Source of the DNA: Bordetella parapertussis
GTDB taxonomy: Bacteria > Pseudomonadota > Gammaproteobacteria > Burkholderiales > SG8-41
Assembly (NCBI GenBank): GCA_945906935.1
Contig: CAMDSO010000002.1
Coordinates: forward strand, 1 to 36,125
Reading direction: 5' to 3'
DNA length: 36,125 nucleotides
Below the pieces are notes generated by a model, which saw nothing but the letters and a program-made list of their open reading frames with translations, was not told where the DNA came from and ran no database searches. Positions within the stretch are counted from its first letter, which is position 1. Every line of letters starts with the position of its first letter. Position numbers and translations under genes: made by a program. Shown in pieces: positions 15,086 to 24,000 of this stretch.

Positions 15086-16051
15086 TCAGTCGAGTTTGAT
15101 CCCCGAATCCTGTACCGCCTTGGCGTAACGCGTTGATTCCGATTTCAGTAGGGCGTCGAATTGTTCCGGCGCACCCGGTGTGGTCAACATGCCCTGTACT
15201 TTCAGCTTGTCCTGGATTTGCGTGTTACGCAGGCCGCTCACCATTTCGCTGTTCAGACGCGTAATCACCGCCTGCGGCGTTGCTGCCGGGACAACGATAC
15301 CGGCCCAGTTGCTCATCGCCAGTTGCGGGAAGCCGGCCTCGCGGTAGGACGGCACATCGGGCAGCGTTTCGGCGCGCTCGGCGGTGGTGACCGCGAGTGC
15401 GCGCAACTTGCCCATCTTGGCGAAGGGGGCGATCTCCGAGACATTGCTGATCAGCATCGGTACATGGCCGCCGGCGGCGGCCGTGACGCTGGGCGCGCCG
15501 CCCGAGTAGGGCACGTGATTGAATTTGACGCCGGCTGCGACGCCCAGCATCTCGCCGACGAAATGGTGGGTGGTGCCCGCGCCCGGCGTGCCGTAGCCGA
15601 GTTCGCCAGGCCGCGAGCGCGCCAGTGCAATCAGATCTTTCATCGATTTCACCGGCAATGAGGGATGTATCGAGATCGCCATCGGCACCGAGATGGTTTG
15701 CCCCACCGCCTTGAAGTCGCGGAATGGTTGATATTGCAAGCTGCTGCGGACGAAGGCGTTGATGACGAAGCTCGGAAACACCACCAGCATCGTATAGCCG
15801 TCGCCGGGTGCGCGGGCACCCGCTTCATAGCCAATCACCGCGCCGGCACCCGGCCGGTTTTCGATCAGGATGGGCTGGCCGAGCCCTTTTGCCATGTGTT
15901 CACCGAGCACGCGTGCGGTGACATCGGCGGCGCCGCCCGGTGGAAACGGCACGATGATGCGGATCGGTTTGCTCGGATAGGGCTGGGCGTGCAGCGCGGT
16001 GGCGCAGAACAAAGCAAGCGCAATGACGGCAAAGGGGACAAAACGTGGCAT
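15086..16051 (-). CDS. Bug/TctC-family periplasmic solute-binding protein
   Basis: A 321-residue Bug protein with ATG 16051 and GAGGAG upstream. The signal peptide is residues 1-22 (FAVIALALFCATALHAQ), then PSKPIRIIVPFPPGGAADVTAR, IENRPGAGAVIGYE, PGDGYTML, GYGTPGAGTTHH and HVPYSGG. It ends SGIKLD, a common family end. It is transcribed toward the toxin-antitoxin pair and away from the BLUF gene and stands alone, so no ligand can be inferred from neighbours. Confidence 0.94.
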   Translation of the reverse strand: MPRFVPFAVIALALFCATALHAQPYPSKPIRIIVPFPPGGAADVTARVLGEHMAKGLGQPILIENRPGAGAVIGYEAGARAPGDGYTMLVVFPSFVINAFVRSSLQYQPFRDFKAVGQTISVPMAISIHPSLPVKSMKDLIALARSRPGELGYGTPGAGTTHHFVGEMLGVAAGVKFNHVPYSGGAPSVTAAAGGHVPMLISNVSEIAPFAKMGKLRALAVTTAERAETLPDVPSYREAGFPQLAMSNWAGIVVPAATPQAVITRLNSEMVSGLRNTQIQDKLKVQGMLTTPGAPEQFDALLKSESTRYAKAVQDSGIKLD

Positions 16052-16203
16052 GGCGTGACTCCTCGCTCAGCGTTGAGTCGATGATTCTGCCACAACGCAG
16101 CGATCGGCTGAGGTATCTTTGGACTGATCCTGATTGCGAGGTTGATCGTGAGAAGTGACGCCTGTAGCATCGCCGCGCCGTTACTTTTCACCGCAAAGAC
16201 CCA

Positions 16204-16634
16204 ATGTACGAACTGGTTTACAACAGCATCGCGGATCCCCGGGATATCGACGAGGCCGATTTGAAGGGCATACTGGCCGCGTCGCGCCAGCACAACCAAT
16301 TGCGTGGCATCACCGGCTTTCTTCTGTATCACCGTGGCGAGTTTGTGCAATTGCTTGAGGGCGAGCGTGATACGGTGCGGCAGGTCTATTTTGATTACAT
16401 CGTGCGCGATCCGCGCCATACCAATGTCAATCTGTGCTGGATTGTGAAATCGGGCAGGGCAGTTTTCGCGACTGGTCGATGGCTTTCTACCGGCCTGAGT
16501 CGCCGATGTACGGAAAAGACGCCCGGCTTGACGGGTATATCGACGGCGGGGTGGCGGCACTGGGTTTGTCCGGTCAGTCGTCAACCGGGCGCAAGCTGCT
16601 GTTCAATATCTGCGCACAGATCGATCCGGCGTAA
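16204..16634 (+). pseudogene. BLUF blue-light receptor domain gene, frameshifted
   Basis: Frame 1 from ATG 16204 gives the first half of a BLUF domain: YELVYNSIAD with the flavin-contacting Tyr, NQLRGITGFLLYHRGEFVQLLEGE with the conserved Asn and Gln, and YIVRDPRHTNVNL. The match then stops and resumes one frame over with LDCEIGQGSFRDWSMAFY, which holds the conserved Trp and Met, and runs to a stop at 16634. The join lies near 16430-16436 and is explained by loss of one base (or gain of two). BLUF proteins use FAD to sense blue light; at about 143 residues this would be a normal single-domain short BLUF protein. It may be a real inactivation or a sequencing error. Confidence 0.88.
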
Positions 16635-16687
16635 TTTTCCGCTGCGTTACAGACGGCCACACCCTGACGCAGGCCTGCCGGCACAGT

Positions 16688-17545
16688 CTATTGCCGGCGT
16701 GGAAATTTTAAAAACCAGCGGTGCAGCCTGTCCTGCAGGAATTGCGGCAGCACGGCGTTGATCGCCGCGCGCATGCGGGCATCGTTGCCGACCAGATACT
16801 CCGTTTTGGGGCGCGCCGCGGTCAATGCGTGTTCGACCGCGCGGGCCACCGCAGCGGCGCTGATCGCCTGTTCTTCAGTCTTGGCGATCACGCGGCGAAT
16901 GCCTTCGAGATGCCGGCTGTAATGTGTCAGGGTGTCATTTTGCAGCGTGGCTTGCATGACGTCGGCGGCGGCGTTCGATTTTTTCCAGATCGGTGTGGCA
17001 ATGGCGCCGGGTTCGACCAAGGCCACATCGATGCCGCAGGCATCGACTTCGAGACGCAGCGCATGTGTCATCGCACGCAACGCCGACTTCGACATGCAAT
17101 AAGGGCCGAGGAAAGGCAGCGCGATACGGCCAGCGATCGAACCCATGTTGACGATACGCCCGCGTGCGCGACGCAGCTGCGGCAGAAAAGCCTGGGTGAC
17201 GGCCAATGCGCCGAATACATTGACGTCGAATTGCCGGCGTATCTCGTGCATCGGCAGCACTTCAAGTGGGCCGCCAATGGCGATACCGGCATTGTTGACG
17301 AGCCCGTTCAGACCTGCGTCGCCGAGTTGCGCGTCCAGTGTGGCGACGGCAGCGGCGATCGAGTCGGCGTCGGTGACATCGAGGTGTAGCGGTGTGATCA
17401 GCGCTGCGTTCTGCGCGCGCAACGCCGCACCAGCGGCGCCCTCACGCACCCCGGCGTAGACGTGCATGCCGGCGGCGGCGAGACGGATCGCGCAAGCCGC
17501 ACCGATGCCAGTGGAGGCACCGGTAATCAACACGGTGTTAGCCAT
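16688..17545 (-). CDS. short-chain dehydrogenase/reductase (SDR)
   Basis: A 285-residue classical SDR. The Rossmann motif TGASTGIG is at residues 9-16 or so, NNAG at 84-87, the catalytic Ser at 136 (NMGSIAG), and Tyr149/Lys153 in YCMSK. The C-terminal part (EYLVGNDARMRAAINAVLPQFLQDRLHRWFLK) resembles SDRs acting on lipid or bulky alcohol substrates. It is the last gene of a likely four-gene minus-strand set with a LigI-like amidohydrolase, a beta-hydroxyacid dehydrogenase and a Bug protein, 58 bp after the amidohydrolase. It probably oxidises or reduces a hydroxyl/keto intermediate. No strong ribosome site precedes the ATG. The exact substrate is unknown. Confidence 0.92.
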   Translation of the reverse strand: MANTVLITGASTGIGAACAIRLAAAGMHVYAGVREGAAGAALRAQNAALITPLHLDVTDADSIAAAVATLDAQLGDAGLNGLVNNAGIAIGGPLEVLPMHEIRRQFDVNVFGALAVTQAFLPQLRRARGRIVNMGSIAGRIALPFLGPYCMSKSALRAMTHALRLEVDACGIDVALVEPGAIATPIWKKSNAAADVMQATLQNDTLTHYSRHLEGIRRVIAKTEEQAISAAAVARAVEHALTAARPKTEYLVGNDARMRAAINAVLPQFLQDRLHRWFLKFPRRQ

Positions 17546-17603
17546 CAGGCCGGGTTGTCATGCTTGGCGGTTGCCGGATGCAGCGCTGTGTGCGCAGTCG
17601 TGG

Positions 17604-18485
17604 TCAGGCGTAACCATAGAGCCGCGCCGGGTTGTCGACGAGGATGCGTTGCCGCACGGCTGCGTCCAGCACCCAGGTGGCGAGCAATTCGGCAAAGATG
17701 CCAGTGTTGGGCATGGCGGATTCCATCATCACGTGCGGCCAGTCGGTGCCCCAGACCAGACGATCCGGCGCGGCGGCGACCAGCGCGTGTGCAAACTTCG
17801 TGATGTCGGCATAGGGTGGCGCTTCGCGTGAGGTGCGATAGGGGGCGGACAGCTTCGACCAGCCGTGTCCACTTTGTAAAAACCGGATCAGTGATTGAAA
17901 GCCCGGCGCCTCGATGCCGCCGCGCGTATCCGGGCGGCCCATGTGGTCGATCATGACTTCCACCGGGAAATCAGCGAGTACGCGGTCGAGGTCGGGAAAT
18001 TTTTCGATGTCGAGCAGGTATTGCACATGCCAGCCCAGACGTGCAACGCGGGCGGCCAATTTGCGCGAGGCGTCGAACTGCACACCGGTGCCAGCCACCA
18101 GATTGGCGCGGAAGCCGCGTACACCGGCAGCGTTGAGACGGTCGAGTTCGGTGTCGCTGATGTCTTCTGCAATGAGTGCGATACCGCGCAAACGGCCATT
18201 GGATTGCGCCATCGCGTCAACAATCACATTGTTGTTGGTGCCATGCACACCGGTTTGCACGATGACGCCGCGTGCGGAACCGAGGGCGTCGAGCATTGCG
18301 AGGTAGTCTTGGAGAAACACCGGCGGTGGCGTATACAGACGGTCGCCGGCCCAGCCGTATTGTTCTTTCGCGCCGAAAACATGGGCATGACAGTCGGTGG
18401 CGCCTTCAGGCATTTTGAATGAGGGCGCGCGCGGCTGCAGATCAGGGCCGGCGCATTGTGCGGGTTCGTGATGGGTTGCGATCAT
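17604..18485 (-). CDS. LigI-like amidohydrolase (2-pyrone-4,6-dicarboxylate lactonase family)
   Basis: A 293-residue TIM-barrel amidohydrolase: metal/active-site DCHAHVFG with His33 and His35, IDHMGRPD in the middle, and GTDWPH at residues 246-251 with the catalytic Asp248. This is the pattern of amidohydrolase family 2, close to LigI, which opens the lactone PDC in lignin-derived aromatic breakdown. I start it at ATG 18485, 8 bp after the upstream gene's stop. The open frame reaches 18824, but that part overlaps the dehydrogenase gene and is Arg-rich shadow. The neighbouring dehydrogenase, SDR and binding protein suggest a pathway for a cyclic or dicarboxylic acid. True PDC activity is not assured, because related enzymes hydrolyse other lactones. 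Confidence 0.88.
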   Translation of the reverse strand: MIATHHEPAQCAGPDLQPRAPSFKMPEGATDCHAHVFGAKEQYGWAGDRLYTPPPVFLQDYLAMLDALGSARGVIVQTGVHGTNNNVIVDAMAQSNGRLRGIALIAEDISDTELDRLNAAGVRGFRANLVAGTGVQFDASRKLAARVARLGWHVQYLLDIEKFPDLDRVLADFPVEVMIDHMGRPDTRGGIEAPGFQSLIRFLQSGHGWSKLSAPYRTSREAPPYADITKFAHALVAAAPDRLVWGTDWPHVMMESAMPNTGIFAELLATWVLDAAVRQRILVDNPARLYGYA

Positions 18486-18493
18486 GGTGGGTG

Positions 18494-19417
18494 TCAGCCT
18501 TCGCGTTTGATCACCGCCTGGATGTCTTCGGCGGCGACTTTGATGGAAACGCCCGCCCGTTCCTCCTGCAAGAGCATCGGCACGCGTGAGTCGAGCGCGC
18601 CCCAGCCTTCGCGGTTGAGCGCCTCGGTCATGTCGGCATAGGCGAGATTGGCAACCCGCATCGGCACACTCATTTCGCGCCCGAGTTCGCAGGCGAGTGC
18701 AACGTCCTTGTGCGCGAGCTTTAGCGCGAACTCCGGCGGCTCGAACGAACCTTGTAAAAATTGTTTGCCGAGACGATCGAAGGTGCGGATGCGGCCGAGC
18801 GAACCCTGGCGTACCGCCGCCCATAGATCGAGCGCCGGCACGCCGGCCTTCACGCCCATCGTAAAGACTTCGGCGAGCGCGGTCTGGATCGCATAGCCGG
18901 CGCAGTTGTGCACCAGCTTGGCAACCAGTCCGGCGCCGATCGGGCCGATGTAACGCACCTGATCGCCGATCGCGTCGAGTATTGCCCGGTGTTGCTCGAA
19001 CACCGCTTGGTCACCGCCGACCCACAGCGCGAGCTTGCGTGACTTCGCACCGGTCGGGCCGCCGCTCACGGGGGCGTCCAGCAGGGCGATGTTTTTTGTG
19101 GCGAATTCCGCATGCAGGCGGCGGATCACGGTCGGCGAATTGGTCGACAGATCAAACCACGTGGTGCCGGGCTGCATGCATTCGATGAGTTCAGCCGCCA
19201 CCGCCTCGACTTCGCGCGGGCCTGGCAGCGACGTGAAGACGATGTCTGAGTGCGCACCGACCTCGCGCACACTTGCCGCCCAGGTCGCGCCGTTCTTTAC
19301 CAATTCAGCGGCGGCGGTCTCGCGTAAATCATGTACGCGCATGGGATGACCGGCGCTTTGTGCATTGAGGGCCATCGGCCCACCCATCGTGCCGAGCCCG
19401 ATAAATCCGATGTTCAT
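18494..19417 (-). CDS. beta-hydroxyacid dehydrogenase (3-hydroxyisobutyrate dehydrogenase family)
   Basis: A 307-residue NAD(P)-dependent enzyme. The N-terminal GLGTMGGPMA (residues 7-16) is the dinucleotide-binding motif, DAPVSGG (114-120) is the substrate-binding signature, and GAGLVAKLVHN holds the catalytic Lys167 and Asn171. Family members oxidise 3-hydroxyisobutyrate or reduce tartronate semialdehyde and similar 3-oxo acids. The ATG at 19417 has AAGGA upstream, and its stop is 8 bp from the LigI-like gene, so they are cotranscribed. A 171-bp repeat-containing gap separates it from the Bug gene before it. Which acid it handles cannot be told from sequence alone. Confidence 0.92.
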   Translation of the reverse strand: MNIGFIGLGTMGGPMALNAQSAGHPMRVHDLRETAAAELVKNGATWAASVREVGAHSDIVFTSLPGPREVEAVAAELIECMQPGTTWFDLSTNSPTVIRRLHAEFATKNIALLDAPVSGGPTGAKSRKLALWVGGDQAVFEQHRAILDAIGDQVRYIGPIGAGLVAKLVHNCAGYAIQTALAEVFTMGVKAGVPALDLWAAVRQGSLGRIRTFDRLGKQFLQGSFEPPEFALKLAHKDVALACELGREMSVPMRVANLAYADMTEALNREGWGALDSRVPMLLQEERAGVSIKVAAEDIQAVIKREG

Positions 19418-19433
19418 GGCTAATCCTTATGCG

Positions 19434-19584
19434 ATGAGGAGTGAGGGGTTAGGAGTCGGGTGTGAGGAGTGAGACGTGAGAAGTGAGGGGAATGGGGGGC
19501 CGGTCGTCCGCTCGCGGTACTTTGCTGCGATGACGTTTCGCAACCTGTGGCATACCCCTCACGCCTGCCTCCTCACCCCTCCCA
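19434..19584. repeat. GA-rich inverted-repeat element in the Bug-dehydrogenase gap
   Basis: One arm (19434-19498) is built from repeated TGAGGAGTGAG-like words. The other (about 19552-19584) is CT-rich and reads as the same kind of sequence on the opposite strand (GGGGTGAGGAGGC...GTGAGGGG). About 50 bp of unlike sequence separate the arms. Folded, it would form a long imperfect stem. It may be a small dispersed repeat. Shorter stretches of the same words occur just before the GTG at 12285 and near 16149. Confidence 0.55.
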
Positions 19585-19588
19585 TGCA

Positions 19589-20575
19589 CTAATCCAGTTT
19601 GACGCCCAGTTTCTTGCCGATCGCGCCCCATTTTTCGGCGTCGTTTTTCATCACTTTCGCGAACTCATCCGGTGTGCTGGCGAGCGGTTCGTTGCCTTGC
19701 GAGATGAAGTTCTGCCGCACTTCCGGTGTCTGCACGATGGCGGCGATGTGTTTTTGCAGCTTGTCGACGATGGCGCGCGGTGTTTTGGCCGGTGCCATGT
19801 AACCGTACCAGGTCAGCGCGTCGAAGCCCGGCACGCCGGATTCGGCAATCGTCGGCAGATCCGGAAAGGCTTCCGAACGTTTCACGCCACCGCTGGCGAT
19901 CAGGCGCAGGCGACCGGCTTTCCAGTGCGCCATGGTGGTGAACATGTTCGAAAACGAGACCTGGATTTCATTGCCGATTTGCGCCGTCATGTAGAGGCCC
20001 ACGCCCTTATAGGGGATGTGCGTCATCTTGATGCCGGCCATCGAATTGAACAGTTCGTTGGCGAGATGTGGCGAGCTGCCCGGGCCCGAGGTGCCGAAAT
20101 TGAGTTTGTTCGGATTGGCTTTGGCGTAGGCGACGAGTTCTTGCACGGTTTTGGCCGGCACTGAAGGATGCAGGATCAGGCCGAGCGGCGTGGCAATCAC
20201 TTCGGTGACTGGCGCGAAATCCTTGATCGGGTCATAGGGCAGCGTCGTAAACAGCTGCGCGCTTTGCGCATGCGTCGAATAGGCGAGCAGCAGCGTGTAG
20301 CCGTCGGGCACGGCCTTGGCAACGAGTTCGGTGCCGACGATGCCGGATGCGGCCGGACGGTTATCGACCACCACGGCCTGCCCGATACGCTCAGCCAAGC
20401 GCTGGCCGATGTAACGCGCGGTGTAATCGCTGCCGCCGCCGGGGGCCAGCGGCACGATGACGCGGATCGGACGGTTGGGGAAATCAGCCTGGGCACAGGC
20501 CGGGCCGGCGATTGCGCCTGCCAGTGCGAACAAGGCGCAGGCCGCGCCTTCAAAACGACGTAATTGCATGAACAT
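19589..20575 (-). CDS. Bug/TctC-family solute-binding protein heading the catabolic set
   Basis: A 328-residue Bug protein with ATG 20575 and GAGGA five bases upstream (a second ATG at 20569 is possible). The signal peptide is about residues 8-27 (ACALFALAGAIAGPACAQ). FPNRPIRVIVPLAPGG, YTARYIGQRLAERIG, VDNRPAASGIVG, PDGYTLLLAY and NFGTSGPGSS follow. It lies upstream of the dehydrogenase, LigI-like hydrolase and SDR on the same strand, so it probably captures the substrate of that pathway. The 171-bp gap with an inverted-repeat element before the dehydrogenase may lower downstream expression. Confidence 0.94.
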   Translation of the reverse strand: MFMQLRRFEGAACALFALAGAIAGPACAQADFPNRPIRVIVPLAPGGGSDYTARYIGQRLAERIGQAVVVDNRPAASGIVGTELVAKAVPDGYTLLLAYSTHAQSAQLFTTLPYDPIKDFAPVTEVIATPLGLILHPSVPAKTVQELVAYAKANPNKLNFGTSGPGSSPHLANELFNSMAGIKMTHIPYKGVGLYMTAQIGNEIQVSFSNMFTTMAHWKAGRLRLIASGGVKRSEAFPDLPTIAESGVPGFDALTWYGYMAPAKTPRAIVDKLQKHIAAIVQTPEVRQNFISQGNEPLASTPDEFAKVMKNDAEKWGAIGKKLGVKLD

Positions 20576-21028
20576 GGAGTTCCTCGCTACGGTTGGGTCA
20601 TTAAGCCTTGAGTGTGCACCAATTGTTGCGCCGGCGACAAGCGAGCAGACGATGCCGATTGCGGCAGCGACTGCGGCAAGCGCAGGAAAGTTAGGCCATT
20701 ACAAACTGTAAAAAGCGTAACGCTTTGTTCCAGCCGCAGGCATCGACTGCATGGGGATCGTTTAATCCCCATAGCAACAGATCATTCGATGACGGAGGTC
20801 GCAGAGGCTGACCCTGCTCAACTACCTGCCTTATATACTGGTCGCCGGTTTGATTGTTTTCATCGTGATTATCGTCGTGTGCTGCGCCCGCAGCCTTACC
20901 GTTGGACCGACGAATCGACACCGCGCCGCTGATGTCATGCGCAGCGTGGTGCGAGCGCTCTCAAAAGTCATCGCGATGCGTTATCAAACCGGGGCGCTGC
21001 ACGGCCCCGCTTTTTATACGCTTGTGGC
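20576..21028. other. 453-bp intergenic region with hairpins, no confident gene
   Basis: The region lies between the end of uvrA and the start of the Bug gene, both on the minus strand. It holds an 8-bp perfect hairpin (ATGGGGAT, 6-bp loop, ATCCCCAT; 20751-20772) and a small AAAGCG/CGCTTT hairpin near 20712-20726. A short strongly hydrophobic plus-strand frame (from about 20814) follows a GGAGG, but it has no ATG/GTG start in place and no stop before it runs into uvrA. It may be a decayed small membrane-protein gene. Confidence 0.4.
20990..21016 (+). terminator. intrinsic terminator-like hairpin, plus orientation
   Basis: CGGGGC (20990-20995), an 8-bp loop and GCCCCG (21004-21009) are followed by CTTTTTAT, a good plus-strand intrinsic terminator. 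It lies 20 bp past the uvrA stop, where a minus-strand terminator would be expected, but on that strand it is followed only by GTTTGAT. So it either works in both directions or ends an unidentified plus-strand transcript from the 20.6-21.0 kb gap. Confidence 0.55.
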
Positions 21029-24000
21029 TTACGCCGTGCGATCGAGCAGAAACTCCGCCAGTACGCGTGCCGTGTGCGAGCGCGCAGGCTGCGCGGCGAG
21101 GGCGAGCGGTGCTGCCTGCGCGACGATGACACCGCCGCCGGAGCCGCCTTCGGGGCCAAGATCGATAATCCAGTCGGCATCCGCCATCACGTCCAGATTG
21201 TGTTCGATCACCACCACCGTGTTGCCCGCATTCACCAGTCGATGCAAGACATGGATCAGTTTTTCGACGTCGGCCATGTGCAGGCCGACGGTCGGTTCAT
21301 CCAACACGTAAAGCGTATGTTTGTCAGCGCCGCCGCGGCCAGGGCGCGCACCGGCGTCACTGCCATCGGCTCTGACCTTCGCGAGCTCGGTGACGAGCTT
21401 GATGCGCTGCGCTTCGCCGCCCGACAGGGTCGGGCTTTGCTGGCCGAGCGTCAGGTAACCGAGGCCGACGTCCTGCATCAGGCGCAGCGCATGGTGGATG
21501 GAGGTATGCGCGCTGAAGAATTCAACCGCCTCGTCGATGTTCATGGCGAGCACGTCACCGATCGATTTGCCTTTGAAGCGCACGGCGAGCGTTTCATGAT
21601 CGAAGCGTGCGCCGTGGCACTCCTCGCAAAGCACGCGCACATCGGGCAGGAAGCTCATCTCGATGCGTTTGATACCCTGGCCTTCGCAGGCTTCACAACG
21701 CCCGCCTTTGGTATTGAAGGAGAAGCGGCTCGCGGTATAACCGCGCATGCGTGATTCCGCCGCGTCCGCGAACAGTTTGCGGATCGCATCGTAAAAACCA
21801 ACATAGGTGGCGGGGCAGGAGCGTGGCGTTTTGCCGATCGGCGTCTGATCGACTTCGAGCACGCGTCCCACCTGCTGCCAGCCTTTGAGATCCGCACAAC
21901 CGATCAGCGCCACCGCCTTGCCGGCGTTGTGGCGGCCGACGCGATGCACGAGGTTGGCGTGCAGCACGTCGCGCGCGAGTGTTGATTTGCCGGAACCCGA
22001 CACGCCGGTCACCACCGTCAGGCGGCCGAGCGGAAAGCGTGCATCGACTTTACGCAGATTGTGTAGCGAAGCGCTGACGATTTCGATCTCTGGTGTTGTT
22101 TTGCTGACCGGCCGGTTGGGATACAGCGGGTGCCGCAAGGGTTCACGCAGAAAGCGGCCGGTGATCGAGGCCGGATTCTTCATCAATTGGTCGGCACTGC
22201 CCTCGGCGATGACATGACCGCCGCGCTTGCCCGCCCCCGGCCCGAGGTCGATCACATGCGCGGCGCGCCGGATGGTGTCTTCATCGTGTTCAACCACTAT
22301 CAGGGTGTTGCCCTTGGCTTGGAGTTTCGCAAGCGTATCGAGCAGGATACGGTTGTCGCGCGGATGCAGACCGATGGTCGGTTCATCGAGGATGTAGCAG
22401 ACGCCGCGCAGGTTCGAGCCGAGTTGCGCGGCGAGCCGGATACGCTGCGCTTCGCCACCCGACAAGGTCGGGGCCGAACGATCGAGCGCAAGATAGCCGA
22501 GTCCGACTTGATTGAGGAAGTCGAGTCGTGAATTGAGTTCGGCCACAAGGTCGCGCGCGATTTCAGCGTCGCGGCCTTCGAGTTTGATCTCGCGGAACAG
22601 CGCGCCGATTTCACCGACCGCTTTTGCCGTGAGTTCGGCGATCGAACGCCCTTGGTAACGCACCGCCAGCGCATCGCGGTTCAAACGATGACCGCTGCAC
22701 GCTGGGCAGGTCTCGTCGACTTCGAGCCAGTCGATCCACGAATCGAGCACGTGGTCTTCAGTGCCGGCATTGGCGCGTTCGTCGTCCCACTTTACATCGG
22801 TCAGTTTCAGCCCTGTGCCGTAGCAGTCACCGCACCAGCCGTGGCGCGAATTGAACGAGAAGAGGCGCGGATCGAGTTCCGGAAAGCTGCGACCACAGGA
22901 CGGGCAGGCGCGCTTGATCGAAAACACCGTTTGCGTCATCTGCGCCAGCGCCGGATTGTTTTCTTTCATCGCGCGTTCGAGCGCTTCGAGCGGGGCCAGC
23001 ACGTGCACCACGCCCTTGCCGAAATCAAGCGCCTGCGCGAGTGCTGCGCGCAGCGCCGGTTCGTTGTCGGCGGCGACCCGTACATCGGCCACCGGCAGCT
23101 CGATCGAATGTTCCTTGAAGCGGTCGAGCCGCGGCCAACGCGCCGTCTCGATGAATTCGCCGTCGACGCGCAAATGCGTGTAACCCTTGCCGCGCGCCCA
23201 CTTGGCGAGGTCGGTATAAAAGCCCTTGCGGGCAACGATCAGTGGTGCGAGCAGACCGATGCGCACCCCCTTGTAGTCACGCAGGATGCGCGCCACCATG
23301 GCGTCGAGCGTCTGCGGTTCAATCGCGCAGTCGCAGTCCGGACAATGCTGGGTGCCAAGCTTCACATAGAGCAGGCGCAGGAAGTGATAGATCTCGGTGA
23401 GTGTTGCCACCGTGCTCTTGCGCCCGCCGCGGCTGGTGCGCTGTTCGATCGCCACCGTCGGCGGGATGCCGAAAATCGCATCGACGTCGGGTTTGGAGGC
23501 CGGTTGCACGAACTGGCGTGCGTAGGCGTTGAGCGATTCGAGATAACGCCGCTGGCCCTCGGCAAACACAATGTCGAACGCCAGCGTCGACTTGCCCGAG
23601 CCTGAAACGCCGGTCACTACGGTGAACTGGTTGCGCGGAATCTCGACATTAATATTTTTCAGATTGTGTTCGCGCGCGTTGTGAATGCGGATCGAATTTG
23701 GATGCACGACAGGTGTTCGCACCAGTGCTGTCGGGCGTTCCTGTGCCGCGTGGTTGCGCGCGGGCGGTGTCACGCCGCCACTCAGCGCAAACTCATAGTC
23801 GGCCAGTGCCTTGCCGGTATGCGAGCGCACTTCCCACATGATGTCCTGCGGCCTGCCGACGCACAGCACTTCGCCGCCGGCATCGCCGCCTTCGGGGCCG
23901 AGATCGATGATCCAGTCGCTGGCGGCAATCACATCAAGGTTGTGTTCGATGACGATCAGCGAGTGGCCCGCCGCAATCAACTGGCGGAAGGCGCGCAGCA

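Noticed and set aside
18486-18824. N-terminal extension of the LigI-like hydrolase
   Set aside because: It overlaps the dehydrogenase gene and has low-quality Arg/Gly composition. ATG 18485, eight bases after the upstream stop, gives a normal family length.
20850-21311. Plus-strand frame of 153 residues across the uvrA end
   Set aside because: It runs through a terminator hairpin and is antisense to conserved UvrA sequence. Only its upstream hydrophobic part is of possible interest, and that has no proper start.
22652-23605. 317-residue plus-strand frame within uvrA
   Set aside because: Antisense to well-conserved UvrA, with composition typical of a shadow frame.
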